The position numbers and the translations under genes were made by a program. A model generated the notes under the pieces. That model did no database searches. It saw only the letters and a program-made list of their open reading frames with translations, and had not been told where the DNA came from. Positions 1 through 7,877 of a stretch of 45,724 bases of DNA are shown here, piece after piece. Each line of letters starts with the position of its first letter. Positions within the stretch are counted from its first letter, which is position 1. The stretch lies in contig JANOKS010000164.1 in the NCBI GenBank assembly GCA_031419455.1, positions 1-45,724 of the forward strand, read 5' to 3'. Source of the DNA: UBA7672 sp031419455. GTDB taxonomy: Bacteria > Pseudomonadota > Alphaproteobacteria > Caulobacterales > Hyphomonadaceae.

Positions 1-771
1 CGCCGCGATCTCATCCTGCATCTCGAACCGGTCGAGAAGCTCGTCCGTGTGCTGATGATCATCGAGGCGATCACGCTGCTGGTGATGACCCCGCAGGGCC
101 TCAAGCTGCGCCAGACCACAAAACCCTGCGCCATCCCCGACCCGCCGCCGCAGGTCGGAACCCGAAAGCCGAACCCGGAAGCCGACCGCATCGCCGCCGC
201 GATGATGACCATCGCCGCCAACCGCCCGCGCATCGACCCGCGCGTCGCCGAGCGTGAAGCACGCGAGGCGGAACAGAAACGCATGGCCGCGCTGGACGTG
301 CAGCGCCAGCGCTTCGAGGACTTTGATTCCCGCGCCCTCAATGGCCATTTCAACGTCATCCACTGGACGCACGACCCCGCAATGCGCACCGCGCCATCGA
401 CGCTCCCGCGTAGCCTCGTCCTCGACGATCTCACCCTCAGCACGTTCAGCGCGCCAGCACGCGTCAGCATCGATCCGCCCAACGAAGACCCTGAAGGCAT
501 GTGGGATCTCACCGGCCCGATGCTGCCGCTCGCCCGCCGCATCGACGCGCTCCAGCACATCCTCGCCAACCCGTGGCCCGCCATCCGCCGCCTCGCCCGC
601 CGCATCGCATCGATCCCGCCCGGCTATTTCACCGCGCCCTGGCCCCGCCGCTATCGCGCCGTGCGCTGGGCCCAGGGCTGCCGCGAATTCTACAACGCCT
701 GCATTCTTGCACGACCAGCCTTCCGCGCGTGGCGCCGCGCCTACGGCCTGCCACCACATGATCCGGGATAG
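1..771 (+). CDS. Unrecognised protein, 5' end outside the window
   Basis: The frame is open from base 1 to a stop ending at 771, giving at least 256 residues. The first GTG inside the window is at 49, but the frame already reads through sensible protein before it, so the true start probably lies to the left. Near the visible start there is a hydrophobic stretch (LVRVLMIIEAITLLVMTP), then a charged segment rich in Arg, Glu and Ala (about residues 60-115) that could be helical, then a Pro/Arg-rich C-terminal half with several Trp and Tyr. I see no catalytic motif and cannot assign a family. It converges with the M28 peptidase gene, whose stop lies 123 bp further on. A small hairpin at 797-814 in that gap has no T-run. 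That this is a real gene is fairly likely; its function is unknown. Confidence 0.6.
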   Translation, partial: RRDLILHLEPVEKLVRVLMIIEAITLLVMTPQGLKLRQTTKPCAIPDPPPQVGTRKPNPEADRIAAAMMTIAANRPRIDPRVAEREAREAEQKRMAALDVQRQRFEDFDSRALNGHFNVIHWTHDPAMRTAPSTLPRSLVLDDLTLSTFSAPARVSIDPPNEDPEGMWDLTGPMLPLARRIDALQHILANPWPAIRRLARRIASIPPGYFTAPWPRRYRAVRWAQGCREFYNACILARPAFRAWRRAYGLPPHDPG

Positions 772-894
772 ACGCGCCTCATTGCAAACACCTCAACCCG
801 CAGCCACCTGCGGGATCGCGGACGCATGCCCGCCGGCAAGCCCGCCCTCGTGGTTCGACGGACGTTCGCTGCGCTCACTGCTCACTAACGCTCC

Positions 895-2457
895 CTACTT
901 CGGCGCCCACGGGCTCCCGGGCAGGAAGCTTGGCCGCACCGGATCGTTCGCCACGTCTTCCACCAGCCGATAGAAGAACGCATTCATGTCGCGCGCCGCG
1001 CCCCAGTCCAGCGGTTGGCCCATGTCATCCTGCGGGCGGTGATAGCGCGACTGATACCACTCGCGATAACGCACTTCCGCATCCGTCCCCGGATCGAAGC
1101 CGAACACGAAATTGGTCGCCGGCACGCCCATGCGCAAAAACGGCCAGTGATCCGTGCGCTGATTGAGATTGCGCTCCGGCTCCAGGTCCGGCCGGATCTC
1201 GATCCCCATGCCGCCCGCCACCCGCCGCACATTTCCCGCCAGTGTCGTGTCATCGATCGCATGCATCGTCAGGATTTTCAGTGGAAACAGCGGCCGCAAC
1301 TGATCGAGGTTCACCACCGCGGCAATCTTCTCCTTCGGAATTGTGAGATGTGTCGAAAACCAGTTCGACCCCAGCAGCCCCTTCTCCTCGCCCGTATACG
1401 CCGCAAACAGAACGCTCCGCCTGAACCCCTTGCCCGCCTGGCTCTCCGCCAACCTGATCAGCGTCGCCACATAAGCCGCATCGTCAAACGCACCATTGTA
1501 AAGCGCATCCCCATTCACCGGCTCTCCAAAGCCATAGCCATCGAGATGCGCCGACACGATGACGAACTCGTCCTTCAACACCGGATCGGTCCCCGGCAAA
1601 ATCGCGAGCACATTATCCGACTTCAGGTCACGCTGCGAAATCGCAAACGTCGCGTTGATCCGCGCCGGGATATCAAAGCTTGGCAAGGGCTGAGACGCGG
1701 CGCCGGCTTTCAGGATGGCGTCTGCACTCTGGCTCGATCCTTCAAGCACAACGGCCAGCGCATCCGCACTCAGCCGCATCACCGCCATCTCGGGATAGGC
1801 CGGCGGCGCCGAGTCCCGGAAAGATATGGAACGCGCATATGCCTCTGGCCAGCGCGAGGGCTCGATCGTGAAACCGGGATCGTCCACATTGATGATCCCA
1901 ACCGCGCCCGCCTTCGCCACCGCCTCCAGCCGCTGACCGCCCGTCGTCATGCCAGCGCGGCGCGCGCCGAAACAGACAACCACCCTGCCTTTGACATCGC
2001 CCATCTTGTCCGCCGAGCAGTACCCGCGAAAAGCCAGCGCGGCATCGACCCGAGCCGGAAGCGACCTGGATGGACGCACAGTGATGTCGTGCAGGAAGCG
2101 CAATTCGAGGAATGTCCCCACCCGCATCTCTCCCGGTGTGGAACTCGGCTGGCCGTGAACGATGTGGAAAGACGTCCCCTCTTTCTCCACCCGCACCTCT
2201 TGCAGCGGCAAAGTCTGAAACCACGTCTTGTTCTCGCCCGCAGGCTGGAGCCCCGCTTTCGCAAACCGCTCCGCCACATAAGCCGCCGCGCGATCATAAC
2301 CGGCCGATCCCGTGTCGCGACCTTCCATCGCGTCGCTCGAAAGATCGCCGGTGATGCTCCACCACGCGACGGTGTCGGCATCCGTACCCGCAGGCGGCGA
2401 TTGCGCCGTCGCGCAGGAGGCCGCCAGCAACGCCAGCGCGGCAAAACTGAAACGCAT
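895..2457 (-). CDS. Secreted M28-family metallopeptidase with PA-domain insert
   Basis: A 520-residue protein that begins with a signal peptide (hydrophobic core up to about residue 14, Cys15). The residue three before Cys15 is Ala, so lipidation is uncertain and simple Sec export is possible. The middle (about 130-260) looks like a protease-associated domain, with GRVVVCFGARRAG and AGAVGIINVDDPG. The C-terminal half carries the M28 zinc-peptidase pattern: SAHLDGYG (His ligand), NGAFDDAAY (bridging Asp), TGEEKGLLGS (catalytic Glu and Glu ligand), NLDQLRP (Asp ligand) and YHRPQDDM (final His). The family comprises di-zinc aminopeptidases or carboxypeptidases; the substrate here cannot be told. 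The gene starts 9 bp after the xseA stop, so it is probably the last gene of that operon. The bridging-Asp segment departs from the usual NGADDNASG form but keeps the Asp. Confidence 0.88.
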   Translation of the reverse strand: MRFSFAALALLAASCATAQSPPAGTDADTVAWWSITGDLSSDAMEGRDTGSAGYDRAAAYVAERFAKAGLQPAGENKTWFQTLPLQEVRVEKEGTSFHIVHGQPSSTPGEMRVGTFLELRFLHDITVRPSRSLPARVDAALAFRGYCSADKMGDVKGRVVVCFGARRAGMTTGGQRLEAVAKAGAVGIINVDDPGFTIEPSRWPEAYARSISFRDSAPPAYPEMAVMRLSADALAVVLEGSSQSADAILKAGAASQPLPSFDIPARINATFAISQRDLKSDNVLAILPGTDPVLKDEFVIVSAHLDGYGFGEPVNGDALYNGAFDDAAYVATLIRLAESQAGKGFRRSVLFAAYTGEEKGLLGSNWFSTHLTIPKEKIAAVVNLDQLRPLFPLKILTMHAIDDTTLAGNVRRVAGGMGIEIRPDLEPERNLNQRTDHWPFLRMGVPATNFVFGFDPGTDAEVRYREWYQSRYHRPQDDMGQPLDWGAARDMNAFFYRLVEDVANDPVRPSFLPGSPWAPK

Positions 2458-2466
2458 AGTGGTCTC

Positions 2467-3936
2467 CTAGAAGAGGTTGCCCTGATCATCCTCGCCGCGC
2501 GTGCGCCGACGAATGCGCGGACGTTGCGATTGCTCCGCCGCCGTCTCCGGCCGAGGCGCAACCAGTCCAGACGCGCCAGCCGTCGCCGCAACCTCGCCAT
2601 CGGCAAACCGCAGCCTCAGCGCATCGCCATCGGCGACAGCAGCCGCCGCGCGAACCAGTGCGCCATCAGCCCGAGTCACCAGAGCAAAGCCCCTCGCCAG
2701 CACGCGCTCATAGGAAACCGATTGCAGCACCCGCGCCTGCTGCTGCAGCGCATCCCGCGCGCGGCTCAGACGGCGTTCCATCGCAGGCGCCAACCGAGCA
2801 GCCAGACGCCCGACTTCACCTTGTCGCGTCAAGATTTCGCGCCGCAAGGTCGCTGGCCGCAAGCCGCCGCTGGCCTGATCGAACCGCGCCCGCTTGCGCG
2901 ACAGCATGCGCGACAGCGATCCGCCAAACCGCTCCGACGCCAGATCAAGCCGCTGCCGCGCACGCGCCAGCAGCGCATCCGGCTTCGGCAAACGACCCGC
3001 GGCAGACTGCAACTCCAGCCGCCGCTTCTCAAGCCCGGCCACCGTCCGCCGCTCCAGCCGCGCGCCAAGCGTCGCGACCATCGCGAGCAGGTCCGCCCGC
3101 ACCGGCAACGCCATTTCGGCGGCGCCTGTCGGCGTCGGCGCACGCCGGTCGGACGCGTAGTCGATCAGCGTCGTATCCGTCTCATGCCCCACCGCCGAGA
3201 TCAGCGGGATCGCGCTCTCCGCTGCGGCGCGCACAACGCGCTCCTCGTTGAACGGCCACAGATCCTCGATCGATCCGCCGCCGCGCGCCACGATGATCAC
3301 ATCCGGCCGCGGTATCGCCCCGCCGGGCGTCAGCGCATTGAAACCGCGAATGCCCGCCTCCACTTCTGCAGCAGCGCGTTCGCCCTGCACCAGCGCCGGC
3401 CAGATGATCACGTGCACCGGAAAGCGATCGCGCACCCGATGCAGGATGTCACGGATGACGGCGCCGGTCGGGCTGGTCACCACGCCGATCACGCGCGGCA
3501 GGAAGGGAAGCGGCTTCTTGCGCTCTGGCGCGAACAGCCCCTCCGCCGTGAGCTTCTTCTTGCGCTCCTCCAGCAGCTGCATCAACGCGCCGACGCCGGC
3601 CGGCCGCATGCGCTCCGCGATCATCTGGTAGTTGGAGCGCCCCGGATAAGTCGACAGCCGCCCCTCGGCCACCACTTCGAGGCCTTCCTCAGGCTTGAAC
3701 GGCAGTTTCGCGGCACTACCTTTCCACATGATGGTGTTGAGCGTCGCGCCCTCATCCTTGATGTCGAAATACAGGTGCCCCGACTTCGCCAGCACCACGC
3801 GCCCGAGCTCGCCCCGCACCCGCACGAATGCGTAATTCTCCTCCACCGTGCGTTTCAGCGCGCCGGCGAGTTCGGAGACCGTCATCTCCGGCGAATTGGA
3901 GCCGGGCTGCGGTTGCGATTCGGTGAGATCGTCCAT
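2467..3936 (-). CDS. xseA: Exodeoxyribonuclease VII large subunit
   Basis: A 489-residue protein of normal length for XseA. With XseB it forms exonuclease VII, which degrades single-stranded DNA to oligonucleotides in repair and recombination. The N-terminal OB-fold, which binds ssDNA, spans about residues 18-115 (TVSELAGALKRTVEENY, GHLYFDIKDE, WKGSA). The catalytic domain follows, with RVIGVVTSPTGAVIRDI, DVIIVARGGGSIEDLWPFN and SAVGHETDTTLIDYASDRR, all family signatures. The C-terminal third is the long Arg/Ala/Leu-rich helical region that binds small subunits. xseB is not in this window. The gene follows the 142-residue unknown by 18 bp and precedes the M28 peptidase by 9 bp, which suggests co-transcription. 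Confidence 0.97.
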   Translation of the reverse strand: MDDLTESQPQPGSNSPEMTVSELAGALKRTVEENYAFVRVRGELGRVVLAKSGHLYFDIKDEGATLNTIMWKGSAAKLPFKPEEGLEVVAEGRLSTYPGRSNYQMIAERMRPAGVGALMQLLEERKKKLTAEGLFAPERKKPLPFLPRVIGVVTSPTGAVIRDILHRVRDRFPVHVIIWPALVQGERAAAEVEAGIRGFNALTPGGAIPRPDVIIVARGGGSIEDLWPFNEERVVRAAAESAIPLISAVGHETDTTLIDYASDRRAPTPTGAAEMALPVRADLLAMVATLGARLERRTVAGLEKRRLELQSAAGRLPKPDALLARARQRLDLASERFGGSLSRMLSRKRARFDQASGGLRPATLRREILTRQGEVGRLAARLAPAMERRLSRARDALQQQARVLQSVSYERVLARGFALVTRADGALVRAAAAVADGDALRLRFADGEVAATAGASGLVAPRPETAAEQSQRPRIRRRTRGEDDQGNLF

Positions 3937-3954
3937 GCGGGAGTATTCGACCGC

Positions 3955-4383
3955 CTAGCGCCTGATCTCAAGCGCTACCGACTTTTTCGCACGCTTCGCC
4001 TTCACGCCGCGCGACGCGCGCACCAGCACAAACTGCCCCGAAAAGCCGCTGGGCAGGCGCCAGCCGCCCTCGATCGATGTCAGTTTCTCATCGACGGTCC
4101 CTGCATAGGATATCGGATCGCGATGGACGCCCTGCGCCAGATGATAGAGCTTCGTGAACTGAACGGTCAGCGCGCCGCGGCCGCCCGTGATGTCAGCCGA
4201 CAATTCCGAAAGGCCCGCCGAACCGAACGTCGCCGGCTCCAGCGTCGTGCCGCTGAGGCTTCCGCCCATATCGATGATATGCGCCGTGAAGGGCGTCGGC
4301 ATCCCCGACGCGCCATACCAGTAGGCGCCGGACCAGACGCCGGTGAGATCCGTCTCCCGCGAGAACGCGTGTCTTTCTGCCAT
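3955..4383 (-). CDS. Unrecognised small protein upstream of xseA
   Basis: A 142-residue protein. I chose the ATG at 4383 because an AGGA ribosome site sits just upstream. The frame remains open further into purD on the other strand, but that extension would be antisense to a real gene. The sequence opens MAERHAFSRETDLTGVWSG and has alternating hydrophobic/polar segments typical of a small beta-rich fold, with many Gly, Thr and Ser (LSGTTLEPATFG, ISYAGTVDEKLTSIEGGW). It ends in a basic tail (VKAKRAKKSVALEIRR). There is no signal peptide or membrane segment, so it is presumably cytoplasmic. The TGVWSGxYWY opening recalls small lipocalin-like or avidin-like barrels, but that is only an impression. 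It heads the unit that runs into xseA. Confidence 0.75.
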   Translation of the reverse strand: MAERHAFSRETDLTGVWSGAYWYGASGMPTPFTAHIIDMGGSLSGTTLEPATFGSAGLSELSADITGGRGALTVQFTKLYHLAQGVHRDPISYAGTVDEKLTSIEGGWRLPSGFSGQFVLVRASRGVKAKRAKKSVALEIRR

Positions 4384-4393
4384 GGCGTCCTGC

Positions 4394-4422
4394 TGGCGTG
4401 ACGAGGTCTGGACCAGTATAAG
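4394..4422 (+). promoter_or_regulatory. Candidate divergent promoter for purD and the xseA unit
   Basis: The 67-bp gap between the divergent genes contains TATAAG at 4417-4422, a good -10 for purD, but only a poor -35 at 4394-4399. Read on the minus strand, the same bases give TATACT (4415-4420) pointing toward the unknown gene and xseA. The two -10 elements overlap, so the two directions may compete for polymerase. Confidence 0.35.
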
Positions 4423-4450
4423 CCCCGATTTGGGCCCTTGGGAAACCTCC

Positions 4451-5740
4451 ATGAAAATTCTCATCGTGGGCGGCGGCGGCCGGGAACATGCGCTGGCCTG
4501 GCGCCTCAAGCAGAGCCCCCGCGTGACGCATATCATGGCGGCGCCCGGCAATCCCGGCATCGCGGAACTGGCCGATTGCGTGGCCATCGCCGCCGACAAT
4601 ATCGAGGGCCTCGTCGATCTCGCGCGGATCGAGCGGCCGAACCTCGTCATCGTCGGGCCGGAAGTGGCGCTGGTGCACGGGCTGGCCGACAGGCTCCGTG
4701 AGATCGACATTCCAGTGTTCGGTCCCTCGGCGCGCGCGGCGATGCTGGAAGGGTCCAAGGGTTTCTCGAAAGACTTCATGGCGCGGCACGGAATCCCCAC
4801 CGCGCGCTACAGCCGTTTCGACGCCAAGCAGGCGGCCGAGGCGAAGGCGTACCTTGCGACATTCGATGGCCCTCCCTACGTCCTGAAGGCGGACGGTCTC
4901 GCGGCGGGCAAAGGCGTCGTGATCGCCGAGACCCGCGCCGAAGCCGAAGCCGAGATCGACGCGATGCTCGGCGGCAAATTCGGCAATGCATCGTCCTCGA
5001 TGGTGATCGAGGAATTCATGCACGGCGAAGAAGCCAGCTTCTTCGCACTCTGCGATGGCGAGACGGCCGTGCCGCTTGCCGGCGCGCAGGATCACAAGCG
5101 GGTCGGAGACGGCGACACCGGCCCCAACACCGGCGGCATGGGCGCCTACTCGCCAGCGCCGATCCTCGATGAGGCCATGCAACAGCGCGTGATGGACGAG
5201 ATCGTGACGCCCACGATCGCTGGCATGAAAAAGGATGGCCGCCCCTATCGCGGCGTGCTCTTCGTCGGCCTGATGATCGACGACACGCACGGCCCGCGCG
5301 TGGTCGAATACAATGTCCGCTTCGGCGATCCCGAATGCCAGGTCATCATGGCGCGGCTCGCTGAAGACCCGCTGCCGCAACTGCTCGCCTGCGCAACAGG
5401 CGGGCTCGCAGGCTGCAAGCGACTGGAGCGTTTTTCCGATCCAGCAGTCACCATCGTGATGGCCGGCGCCGGCTATCCCGGCGAACCGATGAAGGGCGGT
5501 GTCATCCGCGGTCTCGACAAGGCGGGCGAAGTCGAAGGCGTTACCGTGTTTCACGCAGGCACAGCTCGAAAGGGCGATGATCTGGTGGGTAATGGCGGCC
5601 GGGTCTTGAACGTCACGGCCACCGGACCAACCTTGAAGGAAGCCATCGAACGCGCCTATCGCGCCGTCGATGCGATCGACTGGCCCGATGGCTTCTGCCG
5701 CCGCGATATCGGCTGGAGGGCGCTGGCGCGGGACGTCTAG
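4451..5740 (+). CDS. purD: Phosphoribosylamine-glycine ligase (GAR synthetase)
   Basis: A 429-residue cytoplasmic enzyme that joins glycine to phosphoribosylamine using ATP, the second step of de novo purine synthesis. The start at 4451 gives the canonical opening MKILIVGGGGREHALAW; the longer open frame upstream has no family similarity. Other signatures are the ATP-grasp core (VLKADGLAAGKGVVIA), VIEEFMHGEEASFFA, GPNTGGMGAYSPAP and the metal-binding VEYNVRFGDPECQ. Length and domain order are normal. The gene is divergent from the xseA unit and stands apart from other pur genes. The phosphotransferase gene downstream starts 109 bp later on the same strand. Confidence 0.98.
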   Translation: MKILIVGGGGREHALAWRLKQSPRVTHIMAAPGNPGIAELADCVAIAADNIEGLVDLARIERPNLVIVGPEVALVHGLADRLREIDIPVFGPSARAAMLEGSKGFSKDFMARHGIPTARYSRFDAKQAAEAKAYLATFDGPPYVLKADGLAAGKGVVIAETRAEAEAEIDAMLGGKFGNASSSMVIEEFMHGEEASFFALCDGETAVPLAGAQDHKRVGDGDTGPNTGGMGAYSPAPILDEAMQQRVMDEIVTPTIAGMKKDGRPYRGVLFVGLMIDDTHGPRVVEYNVRFGDPECQVIMARLAEDPLPQLLACATGGLAGCKRLERFSDPAVTIVMAGAGYPGEPMKGGVIRGLDKAGEVEGVTVFHAGTARKGDDLVGNGGRVLNVTATGPTLKEAIERAYRAVDAIDWPDGFCRRDIGWRALARDV

Positions 5741-5849
5741 CTTTCGCTGGAACAAAGCCTCTCGACCTCACGGCCGGAACGGTGTTTAGCAGATCAGACC
5801 TTTCGATAGAGTGCCGGCGCCAGACCGGCCGACGAGGACAGGGCAGGAC

Positions 5850-6932
5850 ATGACCGACGCGAACCCGACGGACCTTTTTTCCGGCACGAAGGACGTCAGC
5901 GAAAGCCATCGCTTCGACGAGTCGAAACTCGCGGCGTGGATGGAGGCGAATGTCGAGGGCTACAAGGGTCCGCTCGAAGTGCGCCAGTTCAAGGGCGGCC
6001 AGTCCAACCCGACTTACCAGTTGATCACGCCCACGAAGAAATACGTCATGCGCCGCAAGCCGCCGGGCAAGCTGCTGCCCTCGGCGCATGCCGTCGATCG
6101 CGAGTATCGCGTGATCGCCGCCCTTTATCCTCTCGGCTTCCCGGTCGCGAAGCCCTACGGCCTCTGCGAGGACGAGAGCGTCGCCGGAACAATGTTCTAC
6201 ATCATGGACATGGTCGAGGGCCGCATCCTCTGGGACGCGACCCTGCCCGACTATCCGCCCGCCGAACGCAGCGCGATCTTCGACGCCAAGCTTGCAACGC
6301 TGGCAGCCCTGCACAATGTCGATTGGCGCGCCGCCGGCCTCGAAGGCTTCGGCAAGGAGGGCGACTACATCGCCCGCCAGATCCATCGCTGGACCAAGCA
6401 ATACCAGATGTCCGAGACCACGAAGATTCCGGAGATGGACAGGTTGATCGACTGGCTGCCGAAGAACATCCCGGGCGGCGAGCGCACCGCAATCGTTCAC
6501 GGCGACTACCGCCTCGACAATATGGTCCTGCATCCAACTGAGCCGCGGGTCATCGCGGTGCTCGACTGGGAGCTCTCCACGCTCGGCGATCCGCTGGCAG
6601 ACTTCACTTACCATCTCATGTCGTGGGTGATGCCGTCGTCTGACCCGCAGCGTCCCTCGATCGGCGGCGTTGCGGACAAGCCCGGCTATGGCATTCCGAC
6701 CAGGGAACAGTACGTGACGCGCTACTGCGAACTCACGGGCCGCAAGGGCCTACCCGAAATGGACTTCTATTTCGCCTACAACGCCTTTCGCCTCGCCGGC
6801 ATCCTGCAAGGCATTGTCGGCCGCGTGCGCGATGGCACGGCGTCCAATGCAGCAGCCGCCCAGAACGAAGGACGCGTCGCCCCGCTGGCGCAGTTCGCGT
6901 ATGCGTGTGCGCAACGCGCGGGGATGAGTTGA
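5850..6932 (+). CDS. Phosphotransferase of the choline-kinase/APH fold (ACAD10/11-like)
   Basis: A 360-residue protein. The ATG at 5850 has an AGGA site just upstream and gives MTDANPTDLFSG; an open frame from 5811 exists but lacks such a site. The fold is that of small-molecule kinases: FKGGQSNPTYQL (nucleotide loop, about 48-59), VMRRKPPG (ATP-binding Lys, about 66-73), HGDYRLDNM with His217, Asp219 and Asn224 (catalytic loop), and VLDWELSTLGDPLADF with Asp239 (metal-binding Asp). This pattern is typical of the proteins related to the kinase part of ACAD10/ACAD11, thought to phosphorylate hydroxyacyl-CoA intermediates. It is not a typical antibiotic-resistance enzyme. The exact substrate is unknown and no acyl-CoA dehydrogenase gene is adjacent. 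Confidence 0.9.
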   Translation: MTDANPTDLFSGTKDVSESHRFDESKLAAWMEANVEGYKGPLEVRQFKGGQSNPTYQLITPTKKYVMRRKPPGKLLPSAHAVDREYRVIAALYPLGFPVAKPYGLCEDESVAGTMFYIMDMVEGRILWDATLPDYPPAERSAIFDAKLATLAALHNVDWRAAGLEGFGKEGDYIARQIHRWTKQYQMSETTKIPEMDRLIDWLPKNIPGGERTAIVHGDYRLDNMVLHPTEPRVIAVLDWELSTLGDPLADFTYHLMSWVMPSSDPQRPSIGGVADKPGYGIPTREQYVTRYCELTGRKGLPEMDFYFAYNAFRLAGILQGIVGRVRDGTASNAAAAQNEGRVAPLAQFAYACAQRAGMS

Positions 6933-6993
6933 ATCGACGTCAGGGCGTGGCCATCTCTGCAAAAGAAGGTCACAGCCTCAGCAAAGCCAAAGG

Positions 6994-7096
6994 TTGTCAT
7001 CTCGGGCGAGCGTAGCAAGACCCGGGAGCCATTGTGAGAACACGACGACGGATGAACGGGTCCCGGCTCTCCGCTTCGCTTCTGCCGGGATGACAA
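6994..7096. repeat. Palindromic intergenic repeat (REP/MITE-like)
   Basis: The gap of about 200 bp between the phosphotransferase and ATP12 genes holds an imperfect inverted repeat. It begins with TTGTCATCTCGGG (6994-7006) and ends with CCGGGATGACAA (7085-7096). Inner segments also pair in part: GACCCGGGAGCC near 7019 against GGGTCCCGGCTC near 7049. The motif GTCATCCCGG..., often found in alphaproteobacterial intergenic repeats, is recognisable at the right end. The element lies between convergent genes and could also act as a bidirectional transcription end. No transposase is encoded. Confidence 0.6.
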
Positions 7097-7131
7097 TGGC
7101 GACTGCGTTCTGGAGATCTATCCCGGCGGTT

Positions 7132-7863
7132 TCACGACAGCGCCGAGAACCATTGACCAAGCGCGCGCGCTTCGGCTCTAGCGCCTTCAGTGCGGCGTGC
7201 GGCCTCCGCATCCTCACCCCACAGCGACGCTTGATAGGCCTCGTCGATACGCGAAAGTTCATACGCTTCCGCCGCGGACAGCCGCCCGCGCTCCACGGCC
7301 AGGCCGAGAATTGCCGAACCGAGCAGCGCGACGCCATGCGTCAGTCCCGCGAGGCGGAAACGGTCGAGGCCCACGGCATGCGCGCGAATGGCCGCGATTG
7401 AATCAACAGGCTGCGCCATCGGCATGACGCCGACACTCGGCCGCAGGGTGACGCCTAGCTCTTCCGCCCATCCGCGCAGGGGCGCCCATGCGGCCTCCTG
7501 CCGATCACGCAAAGCGGCCGGGCCCTCGGCCAGATAGCAGACGAGATCCGTCTCGGCATATTGCGCCACCTGCGCTGCGAGTGCGGCAACCGCATCGTCT
7601 GGCCGATCCAGAACGCCATACGCCTGACGCGTGTTGAACATGGTCGCGAGATCGATGCGCTCAACCTGCGCGCGCCATTCGGCGGCGATGGTCTCGGCAA
7701 GCTGCTTCGTCGGCACGATGAATGGCCGCCCCGCCGGCGAGCGCAGCGCGCGTGCGTCGAGCAGCACCGTCCATCCGGGCTGAACAGCGGTGACGGACAC
7801 GTCCGCATAAAAGCGCTTCGGCCGCTGGTCGATCTCGCCTTTCACGCCCTTGGCGTACTCCAT
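7132..7863 (-). CDS. ATP12-family F1-ATPase assembly chaperone
   Basis: A 243-residue protein of the ATP12 family, which in mitochondria and alphaproteobacteria helps assemble the F1 part of ATP synthase by holding the alpha subunit. Family features are the N-terminal KRFYADVSVTAVQPGWTVLLD, LRSPAGRPFIVPTKQLAETIAAEW (about 41-64), the FNTRQAYGVLDRPD segment, the ETDLVCYLAEGP region (about 105-116) and a C-terminal helical part ending DEAYQASLWGEDAEA. It is encoded far from any ATP synthase gene in this window. It is the last gene of the minus-strand run, 14 bp after the RluC-type gene. The family is largely confined to alphaproteobacteria and eukaryotes, which supports the taxonomic reading. 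Confidence 0.92.
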   Translation of the reverse strand: MEYAKGVKGEIDQRPKRFYADVSVTAVQPGWTVLLDARALRSPAGRPFIVPTKQLAETIAAEWRAQVERIDLATMFNTRQAYGVLDRPDDAVAALAAQVAQYAETDLVCYLAEGPAALRDRQEAAWAPLRGWAEELGVTLRPSVGVMPMAQPVDSIAAIRAHAVGLDRFRLAGLTHGVALLGSAILGLAVERGRLSAAEAYELSRIDEAYQASLWGEDAEAARRTEGARAEARALGQWFSALS

Positions 7864-7877
7864 CGTCTACGCCTCAC

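Noticed and set aside
797..814. Terminator between the left-edge gene and the M28 peptidase gene
   Set aside because: CCCGCAG/CTGCGGG forms a hairpin, but no T-run follows on either strand.
1015..4401. Very long plus-strand open frame antisense to the M28 peptidase and xseA genes
   Set aside because: It mirrors two well-recognised genes, is dominated by Arg/His/Pro typical of antisense reading in GC-rich DNA, and has no motif.
4193..5755. Minus-strand open frame opposite purD
   Set aside because: purD is unmistakable on the other strand; the frame has no family features.
5850..6932. Aminoglycoside resistance gene
   Set aside because: The phosphotransferase fold is present, but the sequence pattern is that of ACAD10/11-like kinases, and there is no mobile context.
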